The notes under the pieces were generated by a model. The model saw only the letters and a program-made list of their open reading frames with translations, was not told the DNA's origin and did not search any database. From NCBI GenBank assembly GCA_964459305.1, contig CAYWNA010000023.1:1-64000 (forward strand): DNA of 64,000 nucleotides, given 5' to 3'. This stretch comes from CAYWNA01 sp964459305 (GTDB lineage Bacteria > Planctomycetota > Planctomycetia > Pirellulales > Pirellulaceae). Shown here piece after piece: positions 17,350 through 27,234 of this stretch; positions within the stretch are counted from its first letter, which is position 1; every line of letters starts with the position of its first letter. Both the position numbers and the translations under genes were made by a program.

Positions 17350-18720
17350 TTAGACTTCATCCGGAATCACCCAAGGCTCGCGCCCGGACCGTTTGAACAG
17401 CTTCATGGCCTCCGGATCGTCGAGGACTTGCTCGGTCTTCCGGTCGATCATGAGCTTGCGGCCGCCCAGCCGGTAGCTGATCGTGCCGTAGTGGGACAAT
17501 AGGGCACTGCGGTGGCCTTTCTCGATGTCGGCGTTAGGCCGGCGGCGCGTGCGGATGGCTTGGATGAAATCCTCCTTGTGGTCCACGTCGGGATGGCGGC
17601 CGAACATGTGATCCTTGACCACGGACTTGCGGTCTTTCGGGCGAATGAAGATCTGCCAGCCGCCGCCGTGACGGCCCATCATCATCATGGCTTCCGAGCC
17701 ATAGATCTCGATCCGAGTGGCGTTCTGTGGCCAGTAGGGGAACACATCGCTCGCTCGGACATCACCGGGGGTCTTGAGCATGTAGGGCGTGAAACCGGTG
17801 TATTCCATTTGCATGAGCATCTTGTCGAACTCCCAAACGACCGTCTGCGTGTCGGCCGTTTGGGCGTCGCCGCCCGAGTGGAACTGGCCGCCGTTCGAGT
17901 AGACGCTTATGGGATAGTCGACGCCGCACAGCCAGCGAGCCAGATCGAGTTGATGAATGCCGTCGGCGACGATCAGGCCCGCTCCGTAATCCCAGAGCCG
18001 GTATTTCAGACGGAGGACGTCTGGATTATAGGCGCGCGCCGGGGCGGGCCCGTTCCACATGTCCCAGTCCAGCCCAGGCGGCGGGTCGCTATCGGGGCCG
18101 ATCTCGATGGACCGATCCCAATTTCCCAGTTGGTAAACCCGGCAGAGGTGGATCTCGCCCAGCTTGCCGTCTTCGATGTACTTCTTGGCCGCCATGTTGT
18201 AGGGCGCGCTTCGGTTCTGGACGCCGACCTGAACCACGCGATCGTATTTACGCGCGGCCTCCACGATTTTGCGGCCCTCCCAGCAATTGTGGCTGGGCGG
18301 CTTCTCGACATAGACGTCCTTTCCCGCCTGGCAACTCCAAATGGAGGCCAGCGCGTGCCAGTGCGGTGGCAGGGCCAGCACCATGGCATCGACCTCCTTG
18401 TCGTCCAACGCCTGGCGAAAGTCCTGCACGCATTGCGGACGGCGGCCCCCTTGCCGCTTAGCGAAGTCGTCGGCTTGTGGGAAACGCTGCGTATTGACGT
18501 CGGCCAGGTAGGCGAACTCGCAATCGCCCCGGTCCAGAAAGCCATGAACCAGCCCCGGCCCCCGGCCGCGACAACCGACGATGGCCAAAACGATCTTGTC
18601 TGCTGCCGGGGCGGCGCGAGCGGATTTCGGATCGGCCAGAATCGTCACTCCCGCAGCCAGTCCGAGTCCGGCCCGTTTCGATTGATTCAGAAACTCCCGT
18701 CGACGGATGCGATCGGCCAT
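17350..18720 (-). CDS. Tat-exported Gfo/Idh/MocA-family oxidoreductase
   Basis: A 456-residue paralogue of the next gene downstream. The Tat signal RRREFLNQSKRAGLGLAAGV is at 6-25. The nucleotide-binding loop is IVGCRGRGPG (about 48-57) and the EKP motif is at 139-141 (YVEKPPSHN). The active-site region reads YGAGLIVADGIHQLDLARW, which keeps the spaced Asp and His of the family. A strong GGGAGGG lies 7 nt before the ATG. The GH109 (alpha-N-acetylgalactosaminidase-like) subgroup is possible but not demonstrable by eye. With its partner it forms a two-gene unit behind the coiled-coil protein gene. Confidence 0.9.
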   Translation of the reverse strand: MADRIRRREFLNQSKRAGLGLAAGVTILADPKSARAAPAADKIVLAIVGCRGRGPGLVHGFLDRGDCEFAYLADVNTQRFPQADDFAKRQGGRRPQCVQDFRQALDDKEVDAMVLALPPHWHALASIWSCQAGKDVYVEKPPSHNCWEGRKIVEAARKYDRVVQVGVQNRSAPYNMAAKKYIEDGKLGEIHLCRVYQLGNWDRSIEIGPDSDPPPGLDWDMWNGPAPARAYNPDVLRLKYRLWDYGAGLIVADGIHQLDLARWLCGVDYPISVYSNGGQFHSGGDAQTADTQTVVWEFDKMLMQMEYTGFTPYMLKTPGDVRASDVFPYWPQNATRIEIYGSEAMMMMGRHGGGWQIFIRPKDRKSVVKDHMFGRHPDVDHKEDFIQAIRTRRRPNADIEKGHRSALLSHYGTISYRLGGRKLMIDRKTEQVLDDPEAMKLFKRSGREPWVIPDEV

Positions 18721-18892
18721 GAAATTGCCCTCCCAAGAACAGGTGTCAGCTCCGTTGCCTCGTTACGCCCCAGGCTCCGGCACATACCGAAGAACGTGGC
18801 CCGGGTGTAACGCGCTTGAACGTAACCACCTGTGCGGGAAAGTCAATCAGGAGGAAGGCTTTTTGGTTTTGCAGATGGCCAATCTCCGCTTT

Positions 18893-20032
18893 CTACTTGG
18901 CGGATCCTCTTGTTTCGGTCGTGGTGTGGCGCCACAGCTCGATGCCGCTGAAGTTCGCGTCGCCGCCATCGGCGGTGATCGTGATCTTTCCGTCATTCGG
19001 ATTGGCGACCCACGGCCCAAGCCGGCGCCAATTGCCTCGCGGGCCGCTATTGTAGTCCCGCTCGACGATGCTCTTGTTCAGACGGACGCTAAAGGTCGTC
19101 GGATCGGTCTCTTCCCACACGTAGGCATAGACCGCGTACTTGCCCGGCGGCACATTGACAACGGATAGCTTGGCGTGGCGGTCCCAGCGGAACGAGCGGA
19201 TCATCTCTCCTCGTGTCGCATCGACAGGAGGGTGCAGCGGCCCGCGCGGGCGATTGACCTTTCGGTCGTTGCACAACAACTGTGGCGGTGCCCCCTCGCC
19301 ATCCCACTGGTTGCCGTCGATCTCGATGGCCGGCCCGTTGACGTTGAAGCCACGCCAGAAACTCCACGGCCCCAGGTCCCCGGAGAGTTCCCGAACGGCG
19401 ACTAGTCGCTGGGCCATCTCCTGGCAGTTCTTCCTCAGACATTCGAGTTCCTTCTTCGTCTCCTGGTGGTACTTCGCCAGACATTCAAGTTCCTTCTTTG
19501 TCTTCCCGTGTGCTTCGCGTGCGGCCACGATGGCTTCCGCATTCTCTTCGGCTTGCTTGCACCGCTTGGCCGCTTCTTTCTCAGCAGCGGCTAGCCGCTC
19601 GGCCTGCTCGTCGAACGCTTGCTTGCGATCGTTGAGTTCTGCCAGCGTTTTCGCCTGTTCGTCGCGGGCCACGGCAACTGCATCGACAGCCGCTGCCGCC
19701 TTTTCACGTTCTTCAGCCGTCTGTTTGCGGGACGTAGCGAGCTGGTCTGTTGACGCGGCCAGATCCGTTTCAAGTTTCTCGCATTGAGTCCGTGACGCTC
19801 CCAGAGCCTCTTCGGCCTGATCGAACTCGGTCTGGACCCGCTTGAGCTCTTCCTCGGCAAGGTCCGCCTCGTCGGCCCGGACCAGGGCTTCGTCATACGT
19901 CCACAGCGGCTTCAAGGTACCGTCCTTGGAACGGTACATGGGCTGGCAATAGCAGGAGTCGTCCTCCTGGGCATTCACCTCGCCGGCGCCGGCAACAACG
20001 ATCGTCAGAACAACAATGGTTAGTCTTGTCAT
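18893..20032 (-). CDS. Secreted coiled-coil protein with C-terminal beta-sandwich
   Basis: I do not recognise a named family for the whole protein. It has a signal peptide (about 1-21), a short Cys-containing segment (SCYCQPMY), then a long coiled coil from about 45 to 235 rich in Glu, Ala and Lys (heptads such as LAASTDQLATSRKQTAEERE). Two near-identical heptad blocks (KTKKELECLAKYHQE / ETKKELECLRKNCQE) indicate internal duplication. The last 150 residues (LGPWSFWRGFNVNGPAIEID onward, with YAVYAYVWEETDP and GIELWRH) resemble malectin/CBM-like sandwiches seen at the ends of planctomycete secreted proteins. A structural or carbohydrate-binding cell-surface role is plausible. Confidence 0.75.
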   Translation of the reverse strand: MTRLTIVVLTIVVAGAGEVNAQEDDSCYCQPMYRSKDGTLKPLWTYDEALVRADEADLAEEELKRVQTEFDQAEEALGASRTQCEKLETDLAASTDQLATSRKQTAEEREKAAAAVDAVAVARDEQAKTLAELNDRKQAFDEQAERLAAAEKEAAKRCKQAEENAEAIVAAREAHGKTKKELECLAKYHQETKKELECLRKNCQEMAQRLVAVRELSGDLGPWSFWRGFNVNGPAIEIDGNQWDGEGAPPQLLCNDRKVNRPRGPLHPPVDATRGEMIRSFRWDRHAKLSVVNVPPGKYAVYAYVWEETDPTTFSVRLNKSIVERDYNSGPRGNWRRLGPWVANPNDGKITITADGGDANFSGIELWRHTTTETRGSAK

Positions 20033-20511
20033 GGCGTTTCTCGCTCCAACTAGTCATGGATACTCGTGGGCCCGCTGGCTCTTGCAGTCGTGCCATGCGA
20101 CTGCCCGACCGGCCGATCGCCGGCAAACAGGCGGCCGTTTGGCCTTCTTGTGCATAGTTCTACAAATAGTTGGTGGTCGCCAGAGAACAAGATCGCTACA
20201 CCGGAAACCGGATACTCCCTTGAGGCCGGACGGTGTTCATCCCATCGAAATGGCAGAACCAGTACCGCCCGCACAACTGGCAAACGAGACAGGACAGTGA
20301 GATTGACCGCCCGAAAGGAAAGGGATACCAGAGTAATCTGTGGCTACCTGCTGTTGACGGTCATTGCGAACTCGGCGAACGTATTCAGATACACATTCGA
20401 AGCGCGTACAATGGCGTGCGGCAAGTCAATAACCTGCCACGTACGTAGCGAAGTGCAGAAACCGTTGGAGCGGCGCGACCCTGCAGTCCACCCCATGATA
20501 GCGAGGCAGAT
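20033..20511. other. Divergent intergenic region, no gene seen
   Basis: About 480 nt separate the divergently transcribed coiled-coil gene and the next plus-strand gene. Short ORFs are overlapping and featureless. Promoters for both flanking genes should lie here, but I could not single out a convincing -35/-10 pair. Confidence 0.5.
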
Positions 20512-22434
20512 ATGAAATCGGAGCATTTCTCTCTTGGCATTCTAGGTTTGCTGCTCGTCAGCGCGTTGCCGCACAGTCGAGCGGGCGAGACCGTCGTTCA
20601 GAGTACGCAGGGACGAATCGCGGTATGGGACACGGGGCGTCCGTCGGCGACCCGAATGTCGTCGACGAACCTTGCGGCAAAGACCGGTTGGGAACGCATC
20701 GCCCGCAATCAAACGGCTACTTCATTCCAAGGCGACGCAGCAATGGCCAACGGCCGCATTCTGGCCGTGCTGCGCAAACAGGGATCGGCCATTGACATCT
20801 ATTCCCAGCGGCCCACAGGGGGCGTGTGGCGCGTGGAACTCCTCCTTCACACTCGCTCTGGCGAGTCGGCCGACCATCTGGATCGCGTGGCCCTGGTGGA
20901 AAACACGAGAGCCGCCGCGCGCATCGAAGCGGTGTACAAAACCGCCGCAGGGTCCACCATCTCGTCGCGGTTTCGCATGAAGAAAGGTGGCGTTTACCTT
21001 GAAGTGGAACCAGGCCCCGGCGCAGGCCGTCTTCGCGTCGAATCTCCAGGCCGGTATGTTGTCTTGCCCGACTTCTTCGCCGACGACATCCTGATCGACG
21101 CCACGAAAACCCCCGTGCCCGTCGTCGAAGCGCCGAGCGATAACTTCCTGCTGCATCTGACGGGAGAGGGAGACGCAATCGCCATGTGCGTCTTCGAGAA
21201 TCGCGACCAGGACGTCAAGGTCACGCTATCGGAAAAGGGCAATCGAAGATTGGTAACGGGCTCCGAGATTGACTTCGGAAAGCGCCGAAAGATCTGGGTG
21301 GCGTTGTTGGAGGCCCCGCAGATCTGGCACACGCTGGAAATCAAGGACGAGGACGCTGCGAGGATCATGCCTCTCAATTGGAGGATGCCTTTTGCGGCCC
21401 AGTGGCGCGTCGATTTTACTCGCCAGAATGATCTGACCGATAGCTGGGAGATGCTTCTTCCGGCCAAAGACGGGCCAGGGTACGTGAAACCATCGTGGCT
21501 TGCCGATGGACCACAAGGGGACCAACCCAGCACGACCGCGACAGGACAGATCGACGTCGACGCCTACCAAGTCGGCGGACCCGCGTCGAACCGACTTGGG
21601 CCAGACCGGAAACGCTGGATCACCGTCCTCGGGCGGTACGAGTATCCTTGCTGGACCGACAAAGAAGGGAGAGGCTACTTGCAGCCACTACAACACAAGA
21701 AGCTGACGTTCCGAGGGCCGGCCGTCATCTACCCGATCAATCGCTTGCCGGAGACTCCTATTGATACGTACACAACCGTCGATGTGGTACGCGACACACT
21801 GGGGGTCGGGCCATGCCAGTACATTCTGGATGTGGAACGTCAACGTCAAGATCACGTGGGCCGCGCCACGTGTCACGTCCGCAGGCTCCTCAAGGGAATC
21901 TACGAGAGCAAGCAACAGGCATCGAAACGGAATGAGATCGAAACTTACCTTGCGGATGCGCTGGACTTCGTCACGCACATCCGCCATCGGATCGATCGCT
22001 ACATCGTGTTTGGGCGAGAGATCCGAGAATACCTTGCCGAGCAGAAAAAGGTGTGTCCGGAGTTCGAGACGCTGCTGACCGAGTTGGAGGAGATTGCGCA
22101 AGAACTCGACGAGCGAATGGAGGCCCGCCGAGAGCAAATCAAGTCCCCGGAGTTCGTCGCTCGGCTGAACGACGAGTTCCGCAAGGATGTTCGCGATTTC
22201 GAAGGTCCCGACGCCGTCAAGCGGCTCGACAAGTACACTCGTGCGCTGACTCAAGTCGGGGGCAGTCAGGATGGACTCGTCGGCGAATGCAGGTGGATTG
22301 TACGCACGCTCCGGCAACGAGCGGCGCTGATGATGGCCGTAGACCCAAGTTTTGCCGAGATCGCCACGGAAATCCGATCCAGAACACAAGAAGTGTTGCT
22401 CAAGCCATCCGCCTACGAAGGAGCGCGTCACTGA
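20512..22434 (+). CDS. Secreted protein of unknown function
   Basis: Not recognised. The 640-residue product has a Sec signal peptide (about 1-24, hydrophobic core LGILGLLLVSALP, cleavage after SRA). Residues about 25-430 look beta-rich and may be one or two sandwich domains. They carry sequence such as YVVLPDFFADDILID and, near 345-400, a stretch with Cys, Trp and Tyr. From about 445 to 630 the protein is helical and heavily charged (YLAEQKKVCPEFETLLTELE, EEIAQELDERMEARREQIKS), consistent with a coiled coil. GCGAGG lies a few nt upstream of the ATG. No enzyme motif is visible. It does not share an operon with its neighbours. Confidence 0.75.
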   Translation: MKSEHFSLGILGLLLVSALPHSRAGETVVQSTQGRIAVWDTGRPSATRMSSTNLAAKTGWERIARNQTATSFQGDAAMANGRILAVLRKQGSAIDIYSQRPTGGVWRVELLLHTRSGESADHLDRVALVENTRAAARIEAVYKTAAGSTISSRFRMKKGGVYLEVEPGPGAGRLRVESPGRYVVLPDFFADDILIDATKTPVPVVEAPSDNFLLHLTGEGDAIAMCVFENRDQDVKVTLSEKGNRRLVTGSEIDFGKRRKIWVALLEAPQIWHTLEIKDEDAARIMPLNWRMPFAAQWRVDFTRQNDLTDSWEMLLPAKDGPGYVKPSWLADGPQGDQPSTTATGQIDVDAYQVGGPASNRLGPDRKRWITVLGRYEYPCWTDKEGRGYLQPLQHKKLTFRGPAVIYPINRLPETPIDTYTTVDVVRDTLGVGPCQYILDVERQRQDHVGRATCHVRRLLKGIYESKQQASKRNEIETYLADALDFVTHIRHRIDRYIVFGREIREYLAEQKKVCPEFETLLTELEEIAQELDERMEARREQIKSPEFVARLNDEFRKDVRDFEGPDAVKRLDKYTRALTQVGGSQDGLVGECRWIVRTLRQRAALMMAVDPSFAEIATEIRSRTQEVLLKPSAYEGARH

Positions 22435-22695
22435 CAGCAAGCAGCCCGGGACTCGCGCACGCCTTCGGACGTTCGGGGCACGTGCTCGTCATTGAGTCAA
22501 TCCTCATACAGAGACGCACCCAGGACTCCACGCACCACTTTGGCGCGGCCCAGTCGGTCCCGCTCAAGAACCGTGCCCGCTACCAGCTTTCTTGTTGATA
22601 CGGCACGAGCAAAGAGACCAATAGTCGTCCGGTAATAGAACGCAGTGACGGATGGCTCTAGCGCTTTGTCAAATCTTAGTTTGCGGATTGAACTC

Positions 22696-22757
22696 GTGAG
22701 CGGCACGGCGCTAGCCGCCGGTTTTTTGACACCGGTGGCTAGCGCCATTCCGCTCAC
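22696..22757. repeat. Palindromic element (GTGAGCGG...GCTAGC arms)
   Basis: GTGAGCGGCACGGCGCTAGC at 22696-22715 pairs with GCTAGCGCCATTCCGCTCAC at 22738-22757 around an inner stem of CCGGT and ACCGG. It lies in the 367-nt gap between convergent genes (22435-22801), where I see no gene. Confidence 0.8.
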
Positions 22758-22801
22758 CAACCCAAACTCTTGCCTTTGACAGACCCCTAGCAGGTTGCCG
22801 T

Positions 22802-23695
22802 CTACCCCTGATCATCCCCTGCCTTAGCCCGAAGTAGCCAGACGCCTTTCCGAACGTGCTTCACAAAGTCCTTCAGTGGCATTGGTTCGCTCTTGTCTGT
22901 CTCCGGAAAGTGGACTTGGATGACCTTCGCCGTCTTGAGATCGCGAGTCAGAGTCAGAGTGATTTGGGCCGTATCCAACAAGAAGTAGAATCGGTTCATC
23001 GGCGGAAATGCGAAAGGGGCGAAATAGGCGCGGCTTCGTCCTTCCTCTTTCTTGATATTCACCTCTAGTTCGGCCTCAACCTCAAAGTACCGTCTCACAA
23101 CATCAGATTTCCCTTGAGGATCGCGAGCGGCCTCAAGAGCTTCGAGAAATCCCGCGGGTAACTGAACTTGATCTTGGTCGGTGTGTGGAACACTCGGCTC
23201 GATTGTTTCGGCAGGCTGCTCTTGAACAATGGGTCCCTCCGATGCAGGTTCTTCTGATACAACACGCTGGCTCGCTTTCAGCTTGTCCAAGTGATCAAGC
23301 CCGGTGCGGAGTCTGCGAAGCTGGGCTCTGACCAATTGGACACGCGTGCGCACTTGCGAATGCTCGGCATGCATTTTCCTTAGTTGCTGCATGGATAAGT
23401 TTTGTTTGTGCAGCTCTTTCCGCCGGGCGGCGTTTTCCCACTGACCTACCTTCAGATCGAAGGAGTTGGACAGTCGATTGACGGCTGCAAACGCTTGGTC
23501 AATGTGCCCCATCTCGAATTCTTTTCTGGCGATATGAACGTCGGAGGCAATGCCCCCGGTGTCAACCGTAATCCTCCCATCTTGAATAAGACGCACGCTG
23601 TTAATGAGCTGTTGCACCCGGGAAAAGAGCGCAATATCCACGTCAGGCCCGCTGCGAGGGCCCGTCGTTTCGTTGTCGGGAGTTTCTTCACTCAT
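22802..23695 (-). CDS. Hypothetical protein, helical with charged middle
   Basis: Not recognised. The open frame reaches 23833, but the part before ATG 23695 is mostly translation of a palindromic repeat (23729-23791). I therefore take MSEETPDNETTG at 23695 as the start, giving 297 residues. No signal peptide or membrane segment. Residues about 15-150 are predicted helical with an Arg/Leu/Gln-rich coiled-coil (VQLVRAQLRRLRTGLDHLDK). An acidic Pro-rich linker follows, then a mixed alpha/beta C-terminus (FAPFAFPPMNRFYFLLDTAQ, FVKHVRKGVWLLRAKAG). No clear Shine-Dalgarno is seen at the chosen start. Possibly a regulatory or structural cytosolic protein; no context clue. Confidence 0.65.
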   Translation of the reverse strand: MSEETPDNETTGPRSGPDVDIALFSRVQQLINSVRLIQDGRITVDTGGIASDVHIARKEFEMGHIDQAFAAVNRLSNSFDLKVGQWENAARRKELHKQNLSMQQLRKMHAEHSQVRTRVQLVRAQLRRLRTGLDHLDKLKASQRVVSEEPASEGPIVQEQPAETIEPSVPHTDQDQVQLPAGFLEALEAARDPQGKSDVVRRYFEVEAELEVNIKKEEGRSRAYFAPFAFPPMNRFYFLLDTAQITLTLTRDLKTAKVIQVHFPETDKSEPMPLKDFVKHVRKGVWLLRAKAGDDQG

Positions 23696-23728
23696 GTCGA
23701 GCCATGCCGCGGCCGGTAAGGAATGTCC

Positions 23729-23791
23729 GTAGCCGAAGTCGCCAGAGTTTGGTATTCCCAGCGCTGTCCAAAGTCTGGCGACTTCGGCTAC
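23729..23791. repeat. Palindromic element (GTAGCCGAAGTCGCCAGA arms)
   Basis: GTAGCCGAAGTCGCCAGAGTTTGG at 23729-23752 is the reverse complement of the segment ending in CTCGGCTAC-type sequence at 23768-23791 (CCAAAGTCTGGCGACTTCGGCTAC). It sits just upstream of the hypothetical gene start and keeps that gene's frame open, which misleads ORF prediction. A related short hairpin is at 45789-45809. Confidence 0.85.
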
Positions 23792-23930
23792 CATGTCAAA
23801 TACGGAAGTCATTGTTCCCGCATCCCTTGGCACGTGAGTTTACCGCTTGATCAACTGGTTTTCCACCGGCTAGATGCACCACGCACGTAGATCGCGCGCG
23901 TGTTGTCAGTCGTTCATCCAAGAAATGGTC

Positions 23931-24252
23931 TCCGCAGGTCCCCTCTCCCCGCGCGGGAGAGGACAGGGTGAGAGGGTCGGAGTTGATTACGCCGAAGGCG
24001 TTACATTCCGCAGCCCAGGGTCAGCGACGCCGTGTAGCGGCGGAGCGCCACCCTGGGTCATCGGAGGATGGAAACGGTTGCGCCGAGGGCGTTACACATG
24101 ATGGAACGATGTGATAGCTCGTCATGTGTAACGCCTTCGGCGTAAATGGTCTTGGTGGATTGCCTACCCAGGGTGCGCGGCCGACCACGGCTGCACCGTG
24201 GCGGCGCGCGACCCTGGGCTATGGAATATAACCGCTTCGCGGTAGCAAAAGC
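23931..24252. repeat. Direct repeat copy 1, composite of palindromes, noncoding
   Basis: About 320 nt repeated almost exactly at 24320-24642. From 23976 to 24252 the two copies appear identical at an offset of 390 nt. Inside are several palindromes: CTCTCCCCGCGCGGGAGAG; TACGCCGAAGGCGTTAC with its complement GTAACGCCTTCGGCGTA; GTTACACATGATGG facing a TCATGTGTAAC; and CCCAGGGT facing ACCCTGGG. No coding function is supported between 23834 and 24736. Confidence 0.9.
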
Positions 24253-24319
24253 GCAACATCAAGACTTGCGCTTCGGGCTTCTGTGGAATGGGTCAAACTT
24301 GACCGCGGGCGGTTTAACT

Positions 24320-24642
24320 TCCGCAGGTCCACTCTTCCCGCGCGGGAGAGGGCAAAGGTGGGAGCGTCGGAGTTGATTACGCCGAAGGCGTTACATTCCG
24401 CAGCCCAGGGTCAGCGACGCCGTGTAGCGGCGGAGCGCCACCCTGGGTCATCGGAGGATGGAAACGGTTGCGCCGAGGGCGTTACACATGATGGAACGAT
24501 GTGATAGCTCGTCATGTGTAACGCCTTCGGCGTAAATGGTCTTGGTGGATTGCCTACCCAGGGTGCGCGGCCGACCACGGCTGCACCGTGGCGGCGCGCG
24601 ACCCTGGGCTATGGAATATAACCGCTTCGCGGTAGCAAAAGC
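24320..24642. repeat. Direct repeat copy 2 of the composite element
   Basis: Second copy of the element at 23931-24252; about 67 nt of unique sequence lie between them. It ends about 95 nt from the stop of the WD40 gene on the opposite strand. Confidence 0.9.
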
Positions 24643-24736
24643 AGACGTCCCGCCGTAAACGACAGGCCTAACACCGCCTACGGCGGAAACGGCCATGAAT
24701 AGCCGTGGATGAACCTGTCAGGATGAGTGAGGAGTG

Positions 24737-25981
24737 TCATTCTTCGCGCTTGTTCACGGACTGGTATCGAATCGACTCGCCGATTCGCTTTTGGAATTCG
24801 CTGGGCTTGAGCACTTCCAGGCGGCCGTCGTCGGTTTCGACGAGGTAGATGAGTTCGCGCTCAACGATCTCGGGGGCACCATCGATGATTTGGCCGGCGC
24901 CAGTGAAAGTGACGCTCGCCTCGTCGGTAACGCAGACGGCAAGCCAGTGCGGCTCCAACGTGTCGGGATTCCAACTGCTGATCGTGTTGTTCCCCGTGCC
25001 GACGGCCAGTTGTCCGTTGGCGGACCAAGAAACAGAGGTGGCGCCGGAACGGCCAACATTCCCGCCGGTTCCGCCGAAATTGGGCACAAACGAGCCCTTG
25101 GTTTGTCCGTCCACGCCCAGTAAGTGAACAGTTGAATCAACATAAGCCACGGCTATTCGCTGATCATCCGGGTGCCAGGCAAGACTGGCGATATGATGAT
25201 GGGGCGTTGATGTTGGCCCCTGGGCGCCGTCCGCCGACCAGAGTTGGACACAATTGGTTTCGCCTCCCGTTGCCAACCACTGTCCGTCGTGGCTCCACGC
25301 TGCGGCGTAAAGGCGGTTGGTGTGTCCAGTCAGGACAGATGCCTCTTGTCCTGATGCTGAAAATATCTTTGCGACGCGATCGACACCCACAGTGGCAATC
25401 AAACGCTGGGCAGGATTCCAACTAACACCATTTGCTCTACCTTCGTGTGCATCGACAACCGTTGGGGCATCGTCGTTGTCACGTAATGACAGAATTATGA
25501 GTTTACCGCTATCGTCAACAACTGCCAGTTCGTCATCAAGCCAAGTGACTTGAGAACCGGAAAACGCAAACGTTTTCTGCGGCTCTGCGTCGCGGCGGCG
25601 CCACACATGGAGAGCGCCGTCATCTCCAATTGATGCCAGCGACCGGCCATCTGTTGACCACGCCACGCTCCAAGCCGCACGGTTGTGTCGCGGCAAGACG
25701 TCGGTCGAGTCGCCCACGGTGTCATAGAAGCGAATAGCGCCGTCGTGCCCCGACGCTGCGAGTTGGTTACCCTTGGGATCCCAGGAAACACATGATGGTG
25801 TTGAGACTTGGCCCTGCACCGACCGCAGCAGTTCTCCCTCGATGCTCCAGACCTTCAACGTGCGGTCAGAACCCGATGTAGCCAACGTTGTGCCATCAGG
25901 ACTCCAAGCGATACTCTGCACATCCCCCTGCGACGTCGGCCACTTCGAGATCACATGGCCGTTGGAGGACAAAAGTGTCAC
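24737..25981 (-). pseudogene. WD40 beta-propeller fragment (third piece of the receptor kinase gene)
   Basis: A 414-residue ORF consisting almost wholly of WD40 blades (VQSIAWSPDGTTLATSGSDR, VSWDPKGNQLAASGHDG, AWSTDGRSLASIGDDG, AAWSHDGQWLATGG and others, about eight), plus a short tail. It begins in the middle of a blade: the preceding ORF ends IAIGVLQAK and this one continues VTLLSSNGHVISKW, as expected if one base were lost or gained. The GTG start overlaps the upstream TGA as GTGA, so reinitiation is formally possible, but a propeller split inside a blade is more easily explained by a frameshift in one original gene. I see no slippery heptamer at the junction. Confidence 0.75.
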
Positions 25982-26767
25982 TTCGCTTGTAACACCCCGA
26001 TCGCAATGAAGCTCCCCCTTGGAGCAATCGCAACAGAATAGGTGGCGTCTCTCTGAGCGTGCTCGGCCACCAGTTCACCCTCAAGCGACCAAAGTCGAAT
26101 TGCAGCGCCATTGTCTGTCAGTAGCGTCTTTCCATTGGGGTGCCAAAGTAAGCTGTAGTAACCAGCGTCCTCGATCGTTGCGATTTCTTCACCGTCCAAG
26201 TTCCAGATGGAGACCTTTCCGGTTCCGTCCGCTGCTGCGATCAAGTCACCAACCGGGCTCCAGGCGATCTGAGTCGGGTGCATGGAGATGCCTTCGGCAA
26301 GCGGCGTTTCCGAACCGTCTCGATCAACGATGCTGATCGATGTCGGCGTTTTGCTAAATGCGAGCTTCTGTCCATCGGGGCTCCAAGGCAATGAGCGACT
26401 GCGGCAAGGTCCATCCACTGCAATCGCGTTTTCCCAACCTCGCTCAATGTTCCAGATGCGTATCGAATCAATGCACTGTAAAGCGAGTCGATTCCCCTCG
26501 GGATTCCAAGCAGCGACGCAATGGTAGAATTGACCGTTGGTGGGTAGAACTGCCTTTAGCTTGAGGGATTTCGCATCGAGAATGCGGACTTCGCCGGAAT
26601 GTGTGACGCAAGCGAGCAGCCCCTTGGCACTCCACGCGATCATCGCGATTGCCGTGGTAGGACGATGTGTCTGCACCTGCCAGCGTCTGATACCCTGCAG
26701 CTTCGCCGGTCGCGGTATCAGGCCGGGCAGGACATCTTCGGCCGAGCCGAGCGACCAAGGTTCGCCA

Positions 26768-26856
26768 GTGGCCGGGTCGGGAGACCCAGCCACAACAGGC
26801 TCTTGTTGTGGCCGGACTTCGGACGCGTGTTGTGGCCGGTCTCCTGACCGAGCCAC
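26768..26856. repeat. Palindromic element inside the kinase gene (post-TM linker)
   Basis: Three adjacent hairpins: GGGTCGGGAGACCC, CCACAACAGGCTCTTGTTGTGG (as two facing arms) and CGGTCTCCTGACCG. It is read in frame as a Pro/Asp/Arg-rich linker (SGDRPQHASEVRPQQEPVV) between the small beta domain and the WD40 part. Confidence 0.75.
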
Positions 26857-27234
26857 GTCGTCGACCGAAGGTCTCACAGCGGCTACATGGACGATTTCCA
26901 CCAGCACGTCTTTGCCTCTGGTCAGTTGGAATGTCTTGTTCTTAATCTTCACGCCGTCGGGCGTGCCGCCGGCAATCTCGATTTCGTAGTCGCCCGAGTA
27001 GTAGGATGTTGCGTCCGGACGTTGTTTGATCTGGAACTGGTCGATGGACTGTTTATTGCGTTTGATGGTAACTTCGATCTCCGGATCGTACGCCGTGATC
27101 TTGATCTCGCCTTTGTCGGTGGCCAAGCGAATCACCATCGCACCGGCGAACAGCCCGGCCAGTCCGAGCAGGATGGCAGCGATTTTGGTATTGCGGTTCC
27201 ACCAAGCGGGAGCGCCGGCAGTGATTTCAACACC

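Noticed and set aside
22497..22760. 87-codon minus-strand ORF in the 22.4-22.8 kb gap
   Set aside because: Its N-terminus is a translated palindromic repeat (22696-22757) and the rest has no motif or ribosome site.
23931..24642. Possible CRISPR array
   Set aside because: Only two long copies, no regular short repeats and spacers, no cas genes; it is a tandem duplication of a palindrome cluster.
25970..25990. Programmed ribosomal frameshift between the two WD40 ORFs
   Set aside because: No slippery heptamer or following stem could be seen at the GTGA overlap; an indel is the simpler explanation.
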